The notes: generated from the letters alone by a model not told the origin. DNA of 64,000 nt from Loripinus fragilis (GCA_964019695.1 OZ026514.1:100237845-100301844), one strand, 5' to 3'. Positions 47,401 to 59,664 are shown, numbered from the stretch's first letter. Translations and numbers: made by a program.

Positions 47401-49165
47401 AGATTAAAAGAATCCGATCCCATCTCACCATACATTTGTTACATGTAGATATTTGCAAAAAAGATGACCAATTACCGATCTAACTGGGGCCACCTTTTAC
47501 CAATTTGTTGCCATCGAGAACTACCCAGTTGGATATGTACAAACTGTGTCCGAGGAGTTCTTAATGGAAATGGATGGGATCCTTTTTGTGCATACAGGTT
47601 GATTTTTATGGTGACCTCTCTCACCATTTGTAATAGGTTTTCTTTTAATATCTTGATGAATGTCAACGAATAAAGGTCAATCTTCAACCTAGTATGCAAA
47701 TTTTTCACCCTGGTTCTGTATTCCGACGGATGTCACTGGATTGAAAATTGACTATTTTCAGATAAGGAACTCCCCCACTTCCGCTAACAGGAAATACATA
47801 GAAAAAAATCCAAATGGTTTTGCATATTTAAACAATGACATCATTATACAATTCTAATCATAAACCATTGTGCACATGTTCAAAAAGAAGGTCAAAACAC
47901 CCAATGTCTCTATATAAGATTCACGTGGCGCCTTAAAAACGATGGGTACCAACTGAGTGTATTGACTGATAGACTATTTGAACATAAGCGTGTGATAGTA
48001 AAGCAATTCAGCGTGCAGCAAGGTTAGCCATGAAATAAAAAAAATATTTTCTTTCACTAATATCTTACTGATCACTATGCAAAAGTAATTTGATTCTGGT
48101 CTTTCCAACCCATCGCTTCTTGTCGTAAACAAGCTGACCCTCTCTCGGTTCAGAGGTCAATGTACTCTTGCGTTAGCTTGCTACTTTTGGCGGGAAACTT
48201 GTCACGTGAGCACATGATCAGAATAACAATTATCCGCCTCGTTGGAAAAGTCCATTTTCGGTCTGATTATGACATTTTGGGACATGACAAAGCTTCCTTT
48301 CCGAAAATTAGATTTGTACGGGTGGGGTATGTGATTGTCAAGGATTTCTGTCAAGTAAGTATCTCATTTTCTTTGGCATGCTAAATTGAAATCAAACCAT
48401 TCTTGGAATCGACTTTCATTTTCTGAAATAGGTCATTACTCGTTATAATTTAATAGAAAATAGGGGGCGCTACAATGCACAATAATACAGAAACGTGACT
48501 GCTAGCGAGCGTACCAACATTGAGTAAGTTAACAGAATCAATAGCTTTAACAGTTTTGCCCTGATTTTCAAAATTCAAACACCTACTTGTTTCTTATGAT
48601 GTCCAAAATCCACTGTTAATCTTATTATAATAATGTACTGAGTTTTTGAAAAAGCGCTGACATACCTTACCTAGCCATGGGGAGTATAACCAGTACCGGG
48701 TTTTATTATAATATTTCTGAACGTTTTATTAAGTTCGTCTCATCAATTCAACATCCGAATTTTATCGCAAAAACGTCATCACCCCTAGCTCGTGAAAAGC
48801 ATGCAAAATGGCTGCGATGAGCCGAAAAACAACAACAAGAACATGATGTTACAGATTGCATTGGTCGTGTCATAATAACGAAGTCAATGGTAACATTTTT
48901 TATAACTTTGGTTGTGTATGTAAAACACATGAAGAAGTCTAAATGGTTGGATTGCCAAGGAAACGAGTTTTTCCCAAAACAAAAGGGGACTCCATCACTG
49001 GTCAAGATAGAGCACAAAAACACTGCGACTTTAGATTCAGCCAGATCGAAAAAAAATCTAAAGTCGCAGTTCTGCAACTAAGGTACGAGTTGACTAAGTT
49101 GACCAAAAATTGGGTACGAGTTGACTTAGGTACGAGTTGACTTAGGTACAAGTTGACCAGTACCC
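44436..49165. mobile_element. 4.73-kb DNA element, tandem-repeat inverted ends, 8-bp target duplication
   Basis: The left end repeats AGTCAACTCGTACC five to seven times (44443-44555). The right end carries the complement, GGTACGAGTTGACT, three to four times (49081-49160). Just outside, GGTCACTG occurs on both sides (44428-44435 and 49166-49173). An internal pair of GGTACGAGTTGACT units at 46863-46893 suggests a nested or rearranged structure. A 15-bp perfect stem (CTGCGACTTTAGATT and complement, 49023-49069) lies close to the right end. Eight-base duplications fit hAT, P or similar transposases, but no such protein was recognised, so this copy is probably non-autonomous. It contains the 679-bp element at 46022-46700. 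Confidence 0.8.
46022..46700. mobile_element. 679-bp element with 17-bp inverted ends and short-ORF repeat, copy 2
   Basis: CATAGCTCCAGATAAGG at the left and its exact complement at the right (46684-46700). CTTTAT and CTGTAT flank it, a 6-base duplication with one mismatch. The ends align with those of 30277-30834 (both contain AGATAAG and share the 6-base duplication). Inside is the second copy of the MAKRGRKG leader and frame (about 46200-46560), here interrupted by a stop at the third codon. Short frames VRRIKDDLIDTLDF and SESETESKQKIRR survive. Confidence 0.8.
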
Positions 49166-49540
49166 GGTCACTGATCAGGTCTAAGAAACGCATAAAAGGA
49201 CAGAATTTCTGTCAAACGATAGATTATCTGTCGTTTGATAGATTTTACCAATCTATAAAACGACAGATATGTCATTATTTTATCACATTTTCATGTGCTA
49301 CTTTCTGTATCAACAAAACCGCAAGATGTCGGAAGGAATAAACAAGACTTGACAGGTAAAATATCATTTTTGAGAACATTCCAAGTTTATCTATTGGTGC
49401 ACTTTGAAGAAAATGGTTGTAATAAAATAGTTTACACACTTAAATTTACCGGAAGTGCCATTTAAAACTGCAAATACGGATTGAAATTGTCTCAGTTTTC
49501 ACTTTTCACATCTGTCAGCCATATTGGCAAAGTTGACTGT

Positions 49541-49556
49541 CACGTGATATAAAAGG
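49541..49556 (+). promoter_or_regulatory. Possible TATA box with adjacent CACGTG inside the 2.12-kb element
   Basis: CACGTGA followed directly by TATAAAAGG. This is a good match to a TATA box, and the E-box neighbour fits a promoter, perhaps that of a lost transposase gene. Chance occurrence is possible. Confidence 0.3.
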
Positions 49557-50344
49557 GTTGACTGGACCCCTTTTATTTTTCTTGTGTGTTGCCCTTTTGT
49601 TCCTCCGTTTTCCAGCGTCTGCTGTGCTATCAAGCAACCGTTGTATTGCATATTTACATTGACAACCAACCTACGGAGGCCGTTATGGGTTAACAGATGG
49701 TTTCAACCTTATTTAGTTTTGCGCAATGAGCAATTGGAGTTGAAGCAGTCCCAAGTCAAAACATACCCAAGTATACAAGTATCCAATTCAAAATAAACCA
49801 ACCTCTGATCCAAAGCAGAAGAATACTTTACGATCGTATCCGCCAGAACTGACACTTATTTGCGTGTGTGCTTTTTTGTAAAACACATCCGTTCTGTGTA
49901 TGAGATTATCCCTCCACATACACATAAAACAATTCCGAAACACATTTTTATTCCATATCTGAGCATATGGAAATGCATTCCAATGTATTTTGAGATTCAA
50001 AAATCATTTTCCAAGTGTAATTATGTAACAAAGGTTTGTATCGGTATATTACATGGAAGGACTCATTCATTGAGCATAGCTTAGCCAGGGGGTAGGGTTA
50101 TATCAATGCTGCTTACTCACGGGATATCGTTCGTTAATTCGTCAGAGGAACTGTTGAACATAATGTCAGTATTTGTCTCATTTAATTGTAGTGAAATTCG
50201 CAAATCAGTTCCCAGTAAACATATAAAACTGTGCCAACATCCGCTCACCAGCAAAATGTAATTCCACTATCCAAAGGGAGGTTTGATGATGGACAGAGAC
50301 TGTGTTTGCTGGGTTTCCAAAACCTACCCTACCCTAATCCAATC

Positions 50345-50640
50345 ATGTACGGATCCAGAGGTGGGGATAGGGGGTCCGGACCCTCTTTGGAAGATCACAA
50401 GTTATATCCGTTTCCATAGAAATTAGCATTTGGACCCCCCCCCCCTGGAACAAGTTGGATCCCCCCCTGGAAAATATTGGAACCCCTCTGAAACCTTGGA
50501 AAATTATAGTTTTCTTTGAAATAACCATTGGACACCCTCTGTAAAACAAGTTGAGGACTAAATAAACGTTGTCAGAGCTGTTTTCTGGCGGTCTGGCCTG
50601 GATCCCCTGGCAAAAATTCCTGGATCTGCGCATGCCAATG
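50345..50640. repeat. GGATCC-rich repeat piece
   Basis: TACGGATCCAGAGGTGGGGA at the left and CTGGATCTGCGCATG at the right bracket CCCCC/GGGGG-rich sequence with repeated CCCCCTGGAA phrases. Related ends (GTGGCGGATCCAAAGGG, CCTGGATCTGCCC) occur near 52153-52235. Likely a MITE family; boundaries unclear. Confidence 0.4.
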
Positions 50641-51299
50641 TACATGCTAATAAAATACGGACAGAGTGACAAACAATAATGGGACAAGATGAGCCATGGT
50701 CGAAATGTCATTTGGCGTAACAATCAAAATGTGTAACAAGGGCCTACTCATGGGTGAAACGGCTCACGAGCGAAACTACCAATAACCTAAAAATTAAGAA
50801 TGTTGTACTGTCTTGTCTACCGTAGTTTCAACCAACTAAACGAATCCAGCTTCTGCAACCGAAACGGCCAAAAACGAACTTTATCAGAAAAAAAGGAGAC
50901 AACCAGTCAAAAAAGATGGCGACTTGCAGGTAGATTGACAGAGAGTTGTTTCAATTTCAACAAAATAGCGGAGAAAAAGCCAAAAAATACCCGAATTAGA
51001 GTGTTTTCAAGACCAGAATACAAGGGAAAAAGGGAGGGTGAGTATTGCTCTATTTCCGCAGAAAACGCACTATTCTAGACACCCCTGGTCTTCTCGAAAA
51101 GGTAATTGATGTTAATATGATGAGTTTTCAACATGTACCAGTATGCGGTTTTTTCGAATTGTACAATTTATTTGATACTGTAACATTTCAAACAGTATAT
51201 ATCTGTCGTTTGACAGATAACCAGATCTGATAAACGACAGATATTCTATCGTTTGACAGAAATTCTGTCCTTTTATGCGTTTCTTAGACCTGCTGATGG

Positions 51300-53125
51300 T
51301 ATATAGACGTAAAGAATATATATATGTAAAGCAGTTTTGAAGGGATAGGATCCTTTAGGTCTATATCCTGGCACAACCAGTTTTCGACCGCCTAAGATGT
51401 ATTTTGTGTAGTTTTATTTACTTTCCTCTACCTGTTTAGGTCTATATATCATGTAACAGGGATTATTGAGATCACAGACATGGCAGAGGATTTCTGGGAC
51501 TCAGTTTTTTTCTAAAAGAAAAATAACGAAAAGCTTCTGTGATTGTGACTTTGTTGTTGTTGTCGTATATCTGTGAAGGACACTTAATGCTACCAATCGC
51601 CTCAATGTACTTTTTTCTCTTCTGTGAAATGCTGAAACTGAGGGGTGAAAATTAAACCGGACTTCCTCGTTTATTGGCCCTTCCACTGTCCTGGCTCAAA
51701 AGCACAGTATGTGTGGGGAGTTACTGTGGGATTTTTGCAGTCGTTAAATGACAAAAGTGCCTCTTTGTCTGTACCATTAAACTGGCTGGAAATTAATCAA
51801 ATAAGCTTACCATTTTGTAATGAAATTGATCAAAATTTGTCGATGCACACCCCGTTTCCTTACTCAGATGATAGGACCACAGCAAACAGTCCCGGTCCGG
51901 TATTACACAAATCGTTGACTGGTGATTGGATATTAATAAATTTTCTAACGTTTAAATTCCATATAACAAACAATCATTATAATATACAGAAATATTTATG
52001 CGATTTATATAAGCAGCCAAATTTATTTTAGGATAAAACTACTTTGCCCGCATTGTATTGGGAATACCAAATATGGTATTACCGATTTGAGGCCAAGTCA
52101 TATGACCCGATACGTAATTGCGCGCCAATATCTCACACAAATGCAGGGAGGATACTGGGGCAGTGGCGGATCCAAAGGGTGTTTAGGATGTTTAATTATC
52201 ACGGGGAATTTTCAGGAAAATCCTGGATCTGCCCTGGGGGAGGGGATGGACAGGCCTATCTCATGTGAAAGTTCGGTATATTGTTGTAGATCTATACGAG
52301 TCAAAAGTACGTAACGCTGCTCTTCATCTATCGCTCCCCGTGTGAGGGGTGGGGTGGGGGCTTTCAATGTCAAAATGGGTAGTACGACATATATATGCAC
52401 CGAGAGTAGGCTATAGGCATGTGTTGTTATGTTCCGCGTGTTCGTTCCCATCCGTGTTTTTGCCAATTTTTCAGTCCCTTTCAAAACAAAATTTAGGTGA
52501 AAATTAATATACCCCAACAAATTAATATGCCTAAATTTTGGCATCATAAGAGCCCGCATAAAAGTCCTAATCTGTTTTTAAGTCCATTACTATGACCGTT
52601 TGTCTCTCTTTCATAAAACATACCCTCGCTTTATACAGACTCAGAAGATAAGACCTCTTTTGATTGGCACCCTGCCCACACCTCGGACCCAGTCGGCCCG
52701 AGTCCACACTTATATCGGTGACGAGTGGGTCACCCCCATCCATTCGATCCATCGTCCCCACTTCTTTGCAGCCCTAATTTCGCCTTAGATCCATGTTTGT
52801 TGCTTGATTCGCTAACGACTGGTTTCCCCGGGTAGTTTCTGGCTTCACCTGCCTGATTTTTATCAGACCTAATAAGGTAACTAACCAATATAAGCACGTG
52901 TTCTTGTCCTGAATCAGAAATAACCATAATATCTATATATAGCCAGTGACTTATATTCTTATATTGGTCACTGAATATACTCTCCCTATATTTTATAGTT
53001 TAGTCATGAAGCAAGATAATCAGTTTTTGAATTATATTCGTGATTATAGCCTACATATTCAGTTGTATCAGGGACACTCTAAATCACCCCCCCCCCCCCC
53101 CGATTGAATGTTCTTTTAAAATTGG
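51300..53125. other. Non-coding stretch, no supported gene
   Basis: Nothing gene-like recognised. It holds a second GGATCC-type MITE piece (about 52150-52235) and a 16-base poly-C run at about 53087-53102. An open frame at 51645-52031 lacks motifs. Confidence 0.35.
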
Positions 53126-53129
53126 TTGA

Positions 53130-53905
53130 TGAGTCCTCATATATGCTCTGTGTGCTTGGAGGAATCGTCTCACTGAGACGGTTCTTCTGAGGGGAGGCGT
53201 CTCATTGGGACGGTTCTTTTGGGCACCCTCAATATAGGTTTGTTTTGAGTGCCCAGGGGAGTCGTCTCTTTGAGGCGGTTCTCCTGGGCACCCAAGACTT
53301 ATGTTGTTTTTGAGAGATGGGGAAAATAATTTTAAATACAAACTTGTGTTTTGGGTGTTAGAGAGGGCCGTCTCATTGAGACGGTTCTGTTGGAAACTTT
53401 TTACATCTTCTGATAAGCAGGTTATTTTTAGGTTAGAAAAATCAGTGTGTAAACTTATTTTGGCACTGTTCTCATAGAATGTTACATTTTAGTCAGTTGA
53501 CCTTCCTTTCAATAATTTAATATAACAATTTGTTTTATTATGTTTAAGCATAAAATCAAATTATGCCGTAATAACATAGGTCGAGGGATCGTTTATTTAT
53601 CTGAGGTCGCATTTATTTTCTTACCCATCAATTTAAACTTGTGTTTTGGGTGTTCGAGGGAGGTGTCTCGTTGAGACGGTTCTTTTGAGCACCCTAAATA
53701 TAGGTTTGTTTTGAGTGCTAAAGGGAGCCGTCTCATTGAGACGGTTTTTGAGCACCCACAACTTATGTTATTATTGAGAGATGGGGAAAATAATTTTAAA
53801 TACACACTTTGGTTTTGGGTGTTAGAGAGGGCCGTCTCACGGGGACGGTTCTTTTGGGCACCCACAATCTATGTTGTGGTAGAGATATAGAAAAGATATA
53901 TTTTA
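53130..53905. repeat. Cluster of GAGACGGTTC hairpin units
   Basis: About seven units of the form GTCTCATTGAGACGGTTCTT flanked by TTGGGTGTT...GAGCACCC, near 53162, 53198, 53258, 53372, 53665, 53730 and 53832. A longer unit (GAGAGATGGGGAAAATAATT through TTTAAATACA) recurs near 53305, 53775 and in part near 53885. So the array has at least two levels of repetition. Each core can fold as a GTCTC/GAGAC hairpin. Confidence 0.8.
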
Positions 53906-53909
53906 AATA

Positions 53910-56900
53910 CACACTTGTGTATGAAGGCCTGAAATCATCATGTATCGTAATGTGCTGGAGTGCTCGGAATCTAATAATACTGCTATTAGCATTGATCAAA
54001 ATTTGCTTAATACTGAGAAGGTAGATGAATGGCATAACATACCCCGGTTAGGGGTCCAGAATTAAATTTTGACTTGACTTGACTTGAGGAAGTCGGCGCA
54101 TGCCAACTCGGTTCTTAGTAGGGGAGCCAGAGATTCGAAAATTGGAAAAAGGTGGCCGGAAAGTAGCAGAATTTTAGACTATATCCTCAAGTAGTATGGT
54201 GTTTCAGGAATGTGAAAACAGATATTGCACAAATTTTAAGTCTTGCAAAAGATGTTTATTTTTGGGTTAACCATACCTACCCTCATGCAGCCTTCATAGT
54301 AGGCTATTCGCTACATTACTGAAAAGAGAAGTTATTTAGACCAGATAAGTCATATTTCCTACTATCTACATATTGCCTTACAGTAACTTAATTCAGTACA
54401 ACTAACTGCCAATAAGGTTAAATGGTTTACGCTTACGTAATTCTTATATACGTTACTTACATTCAAATATATTACTATTGTTTACTTGGCCATGGGCTGC
54501 CAAAAGACTTGTGAAGAGAGAGTTTTGTACATTAAGATTTTCTTACCTACTTTATATATCATAGAATGTGATTTCTGTTAGCGTTTAATGAACATGTTCA
54601 TTTACCATGCAACAGCCAAGTCTAATACGTTACCATTAGATAATATGGAAACTCCTAGTATAGTTTTATTATCATTTGCACTGTTTTCTTACATATCATT
54701 ATAATTAATCTTTTGATTAGATGCAGCTTAATAACAGTATAAAAATAATTAGTTTAGGCACCTGGAAGTTCTCTTGTATACGTTACTTTCTTTTAAAACA
54801 ATATTTTTGTGTAATGCTATGTGTATATCCGTTTCAAACAGCTAGTGGGTGAAAATGACATTGGCTACCATCCAAGTGCTCAAAATTAGATTAGAAATAT
54901 TGTCTTTTGAAACATTTAACATGAACAAGAACATCAATGAACTAATGCTTGCTTTAAAGGGGAAAACTTGAACATAAAGCACATAAAATGCCATTAAATG
55001 TATGTTTATGGAATCATGTAAATAGAATATTTGATACATATTTCTTATTCACAATTAAATGACGTTTCAAAAAGCTGAAATGATTCTTTAATCTCTGTGC
55101 CACTACCATGTATTTGCTTTTTTTATGAATTAAGTGGCGTCAAACATCTACAAGCAATTTTCATTCACTGTCAACATCTCAATGAATAAATAAAAAACAA
55201 ACAGTAACATATTTAGATCCATCACACATTGTAAAAGCCATCGAATATATGAATCAATGAACAGCTATTGATTACACCAGCTTATTTAAAACAATAAGGC
55301 ACAAAATATAACTTAAAAAAACACTAAGAACTGTAAGATATTCCAAGCAGAGGTCCAAATCAAGAAGTGAAACATTAAAAAATACCTTCATCGTTGTCAT
55401 ATGAAACAAAACTGAAGTATGTGGAAATCGTGATTATTGCTGTCGCTGACTTTGCACCAGCCTTACTTTTCTTTGGGGTTAAAATATTTAGTATCTACAG
55501 TGTGTCCACTTTGGTGAAAAAAGAATATTTTTTATGTTGGTAACGTATATAACAAAAATATAAAGAACATTACTTTGATCATTATGTTGCCTGGTTCTAC
55601 AATTTTGTGAACAATGAAACAGGACAGCATTTATTCTAAATTACCATTCTAATACTTAAGAAACAGATACATGTATGTTAATAAGTTGGAAAAGTTCCCC
55701 TGCATTGTTAGTATTATAGAAATTTCTAAATGATTAGACTTCGATAATCAGAACTTTGAGCAAGCAACTTTCTAGAATTGGACTTGATTGATCATATAAT
55801 CCAGAATGTTTGCAGACGTTTGCGTTTTATCTATAGGGCTTATCAGCTTAATTGATAGAATCTGCTTTAATGTTTTTTTATTCAGCAGGACACTATTAAT
55901 TTTTACACTCATAATGAGTAATCATGAAAACTGTCATTCAGTCCTTAAAACTAACTAATTAATACCAATAAAACATGTACCAACTTGTTAAATGATGCTA
56001 TATTTATGGTATTTTGATAGTTCATGTAATAGAAACAAAATCCATACTTATGCTACTTTCAAAGAAATCTTTCGGATAATATACTCAACAAATGCTATGC
56101 TGTATCATACTTTCATATAGTGCAATTGTCAATAGAGACAATGCTATCACTATCTGAGATGTATCATTATCTTTTTACAAATCAAAAGAAATATAATTTC
56201 TAATGCAGACGATTGATAAAAAAGAGTGGCAGGCAAATCAAACATGCATACAGAGTATTTGTTAAGTTTATAATACTTTCTTAGCATAATATGTAAATCT
56301 ATTATTTGTGTTAGTAATGATGCTTACTAGGTGCTTTCTCTATCGTCCATATGTTTATTATTTTTATTAGCACAGTTAATAATCTAATGTATGCCTTTTG
56401 TCTCTATACTCTGATGTGTTTACAACTTATCTATTATTTAACGCACATAAAAGGAATCAACTGATAGGATTCCTGCAACCGTTTGTTTAGAATGGGGTCC
56501 AATGACTGCAATGGTATTATGATAGAACTTAACATCAGCTATATTAGCACTAATTGCTAAAACTAAGTTTGATCTTATGACTGTTATTTTTACTCTAAAG
56601 ATATTGCTATTCCCATCAATATTCTGATTAAACTTGTAAACAAAAATTAACGGTTATTTTAATGCATCCTAGTCAAGCTTGGCCTAAACATTTTGTCTGT
56701 TGAAATTTTATAAAGTAAAATTGGTATCGTAAATTCGAACTGAAGAAATCTAGATACCTTGGATATGATCACTGCCTTGCCATGTAAAACCCTTCATTAT
56801 GATTAATTTCCCCAATTTCAACGGCACTAATTCATTTTGAATAACCCATTCAGTTTTAAAGTTTGCATTGCTTTGACAAATGATAAGTAGTATTAATTTA

Positions 56901-57290
56901 ATAGGACTATCAGTTTCATCAATCAAACAATGAAAGCAATGTTAAAAATGAGCTGTAATTGAATCTCATTGCTAGAATAAATTCAAAAGCCACTTTCTGA
57001 GCTTTAGTAGATGCATAAATCGATGTGGTTTAAACCATTTTCATAACTGAGCCACTCTCTTAAAGAATAAATGATTACATACACTTCTGCTTCCTTAAAT
57101 TTAATGTAACGTAAACAGCATTTTATTTTATATATTCATAAAGGAGTGATGCTATTTAGATTGCCAGCAAACGTCTTCTTTCTATAAGTGAACATTACTA
57201 GGAATGGTCACAATTACAGACTCCTGACTGACCCACTGCCTGCACCTTAAGGAAGGGACACAGAACACAGGTTCCTACAATATAATTAAA
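53910..57290. other. Long AT-rich stretch, no supported gene
   Basis: No gene recognised. TATACGTTAC-type motifs (54449, 54777; inverse at 55541) resemble those in the arms of the 31172-36142 transposon, so a diverged relative may lie here. A splice-like open segment on the minus strand near 55385-55480 was considered and not accepted. Confidence 0.35.
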
Positions 57291-57299
57291 ATGATACAA

Positions 57300-58985
57300 C
57301 CAGCTCTTTTCCTTGTCACGATGATTGCTGAACTAGAAACATATTAGAAAACAAAGGCCCAATACAAGTAAGTAAGGTTGCAAAGATCAGGAAACGATAC
57401 AATCAAACACCACACCTGACCCAGGATACCAATGGGAAAGTGACAAACTCACAGAAGACAGCACAAACGAGAGCCAAGAGGTCAGCCCTTTCCCAGCAGG
57501 TGACCACAAAGCACATATAAACAGACGCGCACAAAACATAGCAAACACAAGACAGAACAAAAACATAAAAGATCCACAAAAGAAGTACCGCCTTGGAACG
57601 GTCAGTAAAATATTTTACTGGAGGGCTTAAACCGGTTTAACGGCGCCAACCTCACCCTTAATTCAGATGTGGATCAAGACACATAGATATTTGGTTTGCA
57701 TGAAAGACCCCTAACTTATCAATGCATCATCTCCTAAAACATATAAATCAAGATATAACAAGGAGATAAAGCAAGGATAAGGACTCAACAGTAAATTAAA
57801 CTGAATACCGGAGCAAAAGAAATCCAACAGGTAAACCCCGGTGGGCCCGACAAACAGCCAAAGCATCAGGCCCCTACCATCTCATCAATAGATAAGTCTT
57901 TAAGTCGGAACCATCATAGAGTCTGAAGTCCGACCCACCGGCGTGCAATTAAAGAGGAAAGCAAAGTTGCCAACTGTGATTGGGTTGACTACCAAGCATG
58001 CAGTCTGTTGCAATACATTAATGTTATAGCCAATCTTTTTATAATGGGAAATTATTTTAATGAACTGCGCTGAAAAATTATTAGAGCCAACAATCTTCTT
58101 CAACTTATACACCAAGTCACCATAGAAATCAGGTTCCGAAAGTCCTTGGCGCAAGAGAGATTTAAGTCCAACTTGGAATTTAGAAATCAAATCATAGTAT
58201 CGTCTATAAAATTTTGAAAACGTTTTGCGAAGTTTATGATACCGATAGCCTTGTTTAAGAAGTTTCTGAGTTAACAATTTATTGCGAGTGTTGAAGTCAG
58301 CAACATAGCTAGATGCTCTAGCAAAACGAATGAGTTGAGAGATATAGACTCCATAGGATGTAGAACGAGGAACATCACCATCTAAAATGGGAAATTGACA
58401 ATTTCAAAATCAAAGTCGTCACGTTTATCATAAATTTTGGTAGAAACAATATCATTAGAAATTGACAAATGCAAGTCTAAAAATGCGGCTTCGGTATCAG
58501 AGGCATTGGCTTTATTAAGTTGGAGCTCTGAAGGGTATATTTGACTAACCATATTGTCAAAATAAACATTATTAATATTTAAAATATCGTCCAAATATCT
58601 GGAAGTAGTGTTAAACGCATCAATAACATCAGCCTGCTTATCATCAGAAAGAGACATCATAAAGTCCCTTTCATAACAAAACAGGAATAAATCTGCCACC
58701 AGGGGAGCACAATTAGTGCCCATAGGAATCCCAACAACTTGTCTATAGAGCTTGGTGCCAAATCGAATAAAAATATTGTCCAACAAAAAGGTCAGCGCAT
58801 CACATACATTCTGACACGACCATGCATGATATTTTTAGGTTTTTCTGAAGTAAAGAATGCATTTCTGTCACTACATGCAAGGTAAGGAGAGCCTTCTCTC
58901 TGGAAGGTATTTTCAATAAGATCAATAAGTTTATCTTTAATTAAATTATGAGGTAAAGTAGTGTAAAGATTAATGAGATGAATAA
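57300..58985 (-). mobile_element. Decayed retroelement, 3' part with untranslated region
   Basis: Coding remnant 57900-58985 (see next entry), followed on the minus strand by a C-free-looking 3' region with GACCGTTCCAAGGCGG near 57595-57611. The end near 57300 is uncertain. The 5' end stops abruptly beside the (GTAT)n tract. Confidence 0.55.
57900..58985 (-). pseudogene. Reverse-transcriptase ORF fragment, at least two frameshifts
   Basis: Minus strand, from 58985 down: NLYTTLPHNLIKDKLIDLIE and GSPYLACSDRNAFFTSEK, a frameshift near 58835, then YHAWSCQNVCDALTFLLDN, GIPMGTNCAPLVADLFLF, SRYLDDILN (catalytic YLDD), ELQLNKANASDTEAAFLDLH and KRDDFDFEIVNFPF. A 1-base deletion near 58383 creates a stop; the next frame goes on with LDGDVP and GVYISQLIRFAR, then GYRYHKLRKTFSKFYRR, FYGDLVYKLKK and ends SDSMMVPT at 57900. 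The GIPMGTNCAPL...YLDD type is common in invertebrate genomes. Penelope-like is the most likely placement but this is not certain; no GIY-YIG endonuclease part is seen. Confidence 0.85.
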
Positions 58986-59090
58986 TGGGCTAATTTTTTA
59001 ATGAATAGTGAATACCAGACCCCCCCATCCAGACCCTCGTCTATCCGTCTATCTGTGCATGAACATGCATGTGTCTGTCTTTACATGTGT

Positions 59091-59272
59091 ATGTATGTAT
59101 GTATGTATGTATGTATGTATGTATGTATGTATGTATGTATGTATGTATGTATGTATGTATGTATGTATGTATGTATGTATGTATGTATGTATGTATGTAT
59201 GTATGTATGTATGTATGTATGTATGTATGTATGTATGTATGTATGTATGTATGTATGTATGTATGTATGTAT
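59091..59272. repeat. (GTAT)n microsatellite, about 45 units
   Basis: Almost uninterrupted GTAT. Open frames reading MYVC or YIHT are artefacts. Confidence 0.98.
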
Positions 59273-59411
59273 GATTTGATTCTTTACGTCCCAGTCAACA
59301 ATCTTCCAGTTACGTTAGGACGGGTCTTCCTGGGTTGAACCAGAACTAAGCAAGGATTAATGTGTCTCGCTCAAGGACACAACGCACTGACGCTGGTGAG
59401 GCTCGAACCTG
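59272..59411 (-). mobile_element. tRNA-derived SINE fragment between two (GTAT)n tracts
   Basis: Minus strand: AGGTTCGAGCC B box, body GAGCGAGACACATTAATCC, CCCAGGAAGACCC and 3' end ATTGTTGACTGGGACG. The head upstream of the B box is missing; GTAT repeats begin exactly there. Confidence 0.85.
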
Positions 59412-59619
59412 TATGTATGTATGTATGTATGTATGTATGTATGTATGTATGTATGTATGTATGTATGTATGTATGTATGTATGTATGTATGTATGTATGT
59501 ATGTATGTATGTATGTTTTGTATGTATGTATGTATGTATGTATGTATGTATGTATGTATGTATGTATGTATGTATGTATGTATGTATGTATGTATGTATG
59601 TATGTATGTATGTATGTAT
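59411..59619. repeat. (GTAT)n microsatellite, about 50 units
   Basis: GTAT repeats with one interruption (GTTTTGTAT near 59515), followed by (CCAT)n-like sequence to 59660. Confidence 0.98.
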
Positions 59620-59664
59620 CCATCTGTAAATCCATCTGTCTGTCCATCCATCCATCCATCGAAA

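Larger units (their letters stand above)
49176..51292. mobile_element. 2.12-kb DNA element with long inverted ends and 5-bp target duplication
   Basis: CAGGTCTAAGAAACGCATAA starts the left end, and its exact complement closes the right end. The match continues through AAGGACAGAATTTCTGTC and AAACGATAGA to about 50 bases, then degrades into further CTGTCGTTTGAYAG motifs on both sides. CTGAT stands directly outside both ends (49171-49175 and 51293-51297). No transposase is recognised; two open frames (49584-49796 and 50800-51078, plus strand) have no known motif. It lies 10 bases from the end of the 4.73-kb element, and its left target copy overlaps that element's right 8-bp duplication by 3 bases. 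Confidence 0.85.

Noticed and set aside
48185..48197. TTTTGGCGGGAAA, a close match to an E2F site
   Set aside because: It lies inside the 4.73-kb element with no gene start recognised; a single match of this length can be chance.
49584..51078. Transposase in the 2.12-kb element
   Set aside because: Two short open frames show no catalytic motif or domain; the element is treated as non-autonomous.
51811..51830. Candidate first exon of cofilin (CAAAATG followed by GTAAGC on the minus strand)
   Set aside because: Good start and donor, but similar ATG-GT combinations occur near 41567, 47424, 47624 and 55644. Nothing discriminates between them without transcript data.
53130..53905. CRISPR-like regularly spaced repeats
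   Set aside because: Units are imperfect, spacing is irregular, spacers are themselves repeated, and there are no cas genes; the context is an animal genome.
55385..55480. Possible minus-strand exon reading KSATAIITISTYFSFVSYDN with a GT after GAAG
   Set aside because: No neighbouring exons, no family recognised, weak acceptor; not enough to call a gene.
57900..58786. Two separate reverse-transcriptase genes
   Set aside because: They are collinear parts of one protein separated by a single-base deletion near 58383.
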